NCBI GenBank assembly: GCA_904501895.1
Contig: CAJGCX010000056.1
Span: 1-10,835 of the forward strand
Reading direction: 5' to 3'
Length of the DNA stretch: 10,835 nt
Source: Clostridiaceae bacterium
GTDB lineage: Bacteria > Bacillota > Clostridia > Oscillospirales > Acutalibacteraceae
A model generated the notes under the pieces. The model saw nothing but the letters and a program-made list of their open reading frames with translations, searched no databases and was not told where the DNA came from. Shown here in pieces: positions 7,388-10,835 of this stretch; the stretch's first letter is position 1, and the number at the start of each line of letters is the position of its first letter. Made by a program: the position numbers and the translations under genes.

Positions 7388-10300
7388 TTTTAAAATCAAT
7401 TACAATGCAGGGCTTTAAGTCCTGTCCGGAAAAAACAGTACTTCAATTTAATAAGGGAATAACAGGTGTTGTTGGTCCTAACGGTAGTGGTAAGAGTAAC
7501 ATTTCCGATGCTGTCCGTTGGGTGCTTGGTGAACAGTCAACAAAGAGTCTTCGTGGTTCAAAAATGGAAGACGTTATCTTCAGCGGTACAAAATTCCGTA
7601 AGGCAACAGGCTTTGCGGAGGTTACGCTTTGTCTTGACAATTCTGACAGAACACTCGGTAAGGATAGCGATGAGGTTAGTATCACACGTCGTTTTTATCG
7701 TAGTGGTGACAGTGAATATAAAATCAACGGTGAGAGTGTAAGACTTCGTGATATCAACGAGCTTTTTATGGATACAGGTCTTGGTCGTGATGGTTATTCA
7801 ATGGTCAGTCAGGGCAAGATTGCCGAGCTTATTTCTTCAAAGTCAGGTGAACGCCGTGAAATGTTTGAAGAAGCAGCAGGAATTTCTCATTTTCGTTATA
7901 AGCGCCACGATGCACTTAAAAGACTTTCACAGGCTGAAGAAAACCTTGTTCGTTTGAGAGATATTCTCAGTGAGCTTGAAAGTCGTGTTGGTCCTTTGAA
8001 AATTCAGAGTGAAAAGGCACAGAAATTTTTAGTTCTTGCCGAGGAAAGAAAAAATCTTGAAATCGGCATCTGGCTTCACAATATTGAGAAAACTCAGGAG
8101 AAGTTAAAGGAGCAGGACAGAAAAATTGATATTGCTTCTGTTCAGTATAAGGATGCACAGCGTCAGCTTGAGGAAATCGAGCAGAAAATGAACAGCATTA
8201 TCGAAAAGAATCACGAAATCAATGTGAAGATTGAAGAGGTTCGTTCGTCAACATCTCACTTTGAGGAGCAGGCTGCTGAGCTTGAAGCACAGGCAAGGGT
8301 TTATGAAGCCTCAATTTTACATAACAAGGAATCAATCGAAAGATTAGAAAAAGATAAATTAACTGCAAATCAGGATGATGCCGACATTGATGCTCAGGTA
8401 TTAGAGGCTGAAGAGCAGAAAAATAAATCTCAGGCAGGTCTTCAGGAAGCAAATAAAAAGCTTCAGGAACAGATTGCAGAAATCGAAAAGCTTCAGGTTG
8501 AAAATAACGAATTCGCAACTGTTGCTGCTGACCTTGCAAAGGAAATTTCACTTCTTACAGTAAGCCTTGCTGATAATCGTGTTATCAGTGAAACTGCAAA
8601 TTCACAGATTGAAGAAATCAAAGCAAGAATTACTGCAATTGACGATATTCTCGGTAATCGCAAGGAAACAGTTTTAGCCTTTGAAGAAAAGAAAAACGAG
8701 GCTGAAAAATTACTTAACGAGTGCATTGAAAAAATCAATGAGTATAAAAATGCAGTTGACGGTTACAGAATAAAGGTAGAAACAAGAACAGAAAAAAGTG
8801 AAAAGGTCAAGGCTGAAATCAATAGTATTGAAAGTGAAATTCAGCGTAAGAATGAAAGAATCCGAATTCTTGATGACCTTGAAAAGAATATGGAGGGCTA
8901 TCAGGGCTCTGTCCGTAGCGTTATGAAGGAAAGTAAGCGTGGTGCTTTAAACGGTATCCACGGACCACTTTCACAGCTTATAACCGTTAAGGATAAATAT
9001 TCAGTTGCAGTTGAAACTGCTCTTGGTGTCGCAATTCAGAATATTGTTGTTGACAATGAAAATGATGCAAAAAAGGCTATTGCTTATCTTAAGGAAAATC
9101 GTGGTGGTCGTGCAACATTCTTACCACTTACTGCAATTAAATCAAGAAGCCTTAATGAGGAAGACCTTGACGATTGCTACGGATATGTGAATATTGCATC
9201 TGAGCTCGTGGCAACAGATAGTCAGTACAGAGATATAATCGAAAATCTCCTCGGTAAAACTGTTGTTTGTGAGGATATGGATTCTGCTATTTCTATGGCA
9301 AAGAAATACAGAAACAGATTTAAAATCGTTACTCTTGACGGTCAGGTTATTAATGCCGGTGGCTCAATGACCGGTGGTAGTAAGGCACAGGGCGTTGGAA
9401 TGCTCAGCCGTAGTAACGAGATTGAAAAGCTTACTGCAGGTGTAAAGGACCTTGAGAGCAAGAAAGAAAATCTTCTCATTCAGGAAAAGATGATTTCAGA
9501 GGATTTGGCTTCTGCTGTTGCTGACCTTAATGGTATTGAGGGCGATATTCTTTCTGCAAATGAGGAGAAAATCCGTCTTGAAGGTGAATATAACCTTGCA
9601 CTTCAACAGTACGAAACAGCATCAAGTGGTGTTGGTGAGCTTATTGAAGAAGAAAGAATTCTTAACGAAAGAATCGAAAAAATAAATGCTGACAGCGTTC
9701 TTGCTAAAACAAAGGTTGAAGAGCTTACACAGGAAATCGCCGATAAGGAAAAGAGTCTTGAAGCAGTCAGCGGTGACAGAGAAAGTCTTGCAGCTGTCCG
9801 TGAGGAATTATCACAGAAGGCAGAGCAAATCAGATTGGAAATTTTAGGCTTTGAAAAGGATATTGAATCTGCTGACGACAATATTCGTAGACTTAACATT
9901 CTTAAGGGCTCACATTCTGACAGACTTACAGAGCTTCAGCAGGAAATTGAAGCATTTAATAATAAGAATATCTGGCTTACAAAGGATATTGAAAGCTTAA
10001 GAGATTCTGCAGACGCACTTCGTAAGCAGTGTGGCACTGCAAAAAATGATGTTGATGAGTTGCTTGAGGCAAGAGCACAGCTCGAAAAGGAAAATACCGA
10101 CCTTCGTAATCTTGAAAAGGAAAAATCCTCTGAAAGAGAAAGAATCAGCGGTGAGCTTGCTCGTCTTGAGGAAAGAAAAGCATCAATGCTTATTGAGTTT
10201 GAGGAATATAACTCAAAGCTTTATGACGAATATCAGTTGACAAGACGTGAGGCAATTGCCCTTGAAATCGTGATTGAAAATATCGGTGAGGCAAGAACTC

Positions 10301-10835
10301 GTCTTTCAGCACTCAAAAATGAAATCAGAGGCTTAGGCTCAGTTAACGTTTCTGCTATTGATGAGTATAAGGAAGTATCTGAAAGATATGAGTTTATGTC
10401 AGAGCAGATTGGTGACGTTGAAAAATCAAAGGCAGAGCTTATCCGTCTTATTGATGATTTGACAACAAAAATGAGTGTTCAGTTCCGTGAACAGTTCCAG
10501 AAAATCAATGTGGCATTTGGCGAAACCTTTGCCGAGCTCTTTGGTGGTGGTAAGGCTGAGCTTGTCCTTGAGGATGAGATGAATGTGCTTGAATGTGATA
10601 TTGAAATCAAGGTTCAGCCACCTGGTAAAAATGTTCAGAATATCAACCTTCTTTCAGGTGGTGAAAAGGGACTTTCTGCTATTGCACTTCTCTTCGCAAT
10701 TCTTAAGGTTACTCCTGCACCATTCGTAATCTTCGACGAGGTTGAGGCTGCTCTTGACGACGTAAACGTTGTAAGATATGCACAGTATGTAAGAAGAATG
10801 ACAAAGAATACACAGTTCATTCTCATCACTCACCG
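7384..10835 (+). CDS. smc: Chromosome partition/condensation ATPase SMC, truncated by window edge
   Basis: SMC is the ATPase of the SMC-ScpAB complex, which extrudes DNA loops and organises the replicated chromosome for segregation. The frame stays open to the right edge: 1150 residues are visible, and about 40 more would complete a usual bacterial SMC. In order: Walker A GPNGSGKS (31-38), Q-loop Q143 (YSMVSQGKI), a coiled-coil arm about 165-500, the hinge about 515-672 with GGRATFLPL and NAGGSMTGGS, the returning coil to about 980, LGSVNVSAIDEY (984-995), ABC signature LSGGEK (1090-1095), Walker B ending in D1118-E1119, the D-loop ALDD, and the H-loop His1150 as the last complete codon. Changes from the common sequence include Cys14 in GFKSCPEKT and KGLSA after the signature. 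ATG 7384 makes an ATGA overlap with the upstream stop. The nearest Shine-Dalgarno-like AAGG is 13 bases away, so coupling is likely. Confidence 0.97.
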   Translation, partial: MILKSITMQGFKSCPEKTVLQFNKGITGVVGPNGSGKSNISDAVRWVLGEQSTKSLRGSKMEDVIFSGTKFRKATGFAEVTLCLDNSDRTLGKDSDEVSITRRFYRSGDSEYKINGESVRLRDINELFMDTGLGRDGYSMVSQGKIAELISSKSGERREMFEEAAGISHFRYKRHDALKRLSQAEENLVRLRDILSELESRVGPLKIQSEKAQKFLVLAEERKNLEIGIWLHNIEKTQEKLKEQDRKIDIASVQYKDAQRQLEEIEQKMNSIIEKNHEINVKIEEVRSSTSHFEEQAAELEAQARVYEASILHNKESIERLEKDKLTANQDDADIDAQVLEAEEQKNKSQAGLQEANKKLQEQIAEIEKLQVENNEFATVAADLAKEISLLTVSLADNRVISETANSQIEEIKARITAIDDILGNRKETVLAFEEKKNEAEKLLNECIEKINEYKNAVDGYRIKVETRTEKSEKVKAEINSIESEIQRKNERIRILDDLEKNMEGYQGSVRSVMKESKRGALNGIHGPLSQLITVKDKYSVAVETALGVAIQNIVVDNENDAKKAIAYLKENRGGRATFLPLTAIKSRSLNEEDLDDCYGYVNIASELVATDSQYRDIIENLLGKTVVCEDMDSAISMAKKYRNRFKIVTLDGQVINAGGSMTGGSKAQGVGMLSRSNEIEKLTAGVKDLESKKENLLIQEKMISEDLASAVADLNGIEGDILSANEEKIRLEGEYNLALQQYETASSGVGELIEEERILNERIEKINADSVLAKTKVEELTQEIADKEKSLEAVSGDRESLAAVREELSQKAEQIRLEILGFEKDIESADDNIRRLNILKGSHSDRLTELQQEIEAFNNKNIWLTKDIESLRDSADALRKQCGTAKNDVDELLEARAQLEKENTDLRNLEKEKSSERERISGELARLEERKASMLIEFEEYNSKLYDEYQLTRREAIALEIVIENIGEARTRLSALKNEIRGLGSVNVSAIDEYKEVSERYEFMSEQIGDVEKSKAELIRLIDDLTTKMSVQFREQFQKINVAFGETFAELFGGGKAELVLEDEMNVLECDIEIKVQPPGKNVQNINLLSGGEKGLSAIALLFAILKVTPAPFVIFDEVEAALDDVNVVRYAQYVRRMTKNTQFILITH

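Noticed and set aside
1..10835. Search by eye for CRISPR repeats, insertion sequences, tRNAs, toxin-antitoxin pairs or phage genes
   Set aside because: Conserved genes cover almost every base and the only non-coding gaps are 54 and 18 bases; no direct or inverted repeats of that kind were seen.

Overview
The window is a compact, single-strand run of housekeeping genes. The gene families and their order, the moderately AT-rich composition and the absence of any mobile element point to a member of the Clostridia, plausibly a gut or rumen Ruminococcaceae/Oscillospiraceae lineage. That placement is an inference from protein style and gene order, not from a database search.

Layout, all on the + strand: the 3' end of rplT (ribosomal protein L20) and a hairpin terminator or attenuator; a TrmH/SpoU-family RNA 2'-O-methyltransferase; dprA; topA; trmFO; rnc; a stand-alone radical SAM protein related to the Elp3 radical SAM domain; and smc, cut by the right edge just after its H-loop histidine. 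There is no gene-free stretch longer than about 60 bases.

The seven genes after rplT look like one operon. Five of their six junctions overlap: four are ATGA stop/start overlaps and one is an 8-base overlap. Only dprA/topA has a gap (18 bases, with a good Shine-Dalgarno). The products fall into two groups: RNA maturation (the methyltransferase, TrmFO, RNase III and probably the radical SAM enzyme) and DNA processing or chromosome organisation (DprA, topoisomerase I, SMC). The order joins two blocks common in Firmicutes, dprA-topA-trmFO and rnc-smc.

I found no CRISPR array, transposon, tRNA, toxin system or other exotic island. The points most worth a second look are a near-consensus sigma-A promoter inside the 3' end of the radical SAM gene, aimed at smc; the hairpin that sits where the RNA methyltransferase should have its promoter or ribosome binding site; and the radical SAM protein itself, whose substrate I cannot name.
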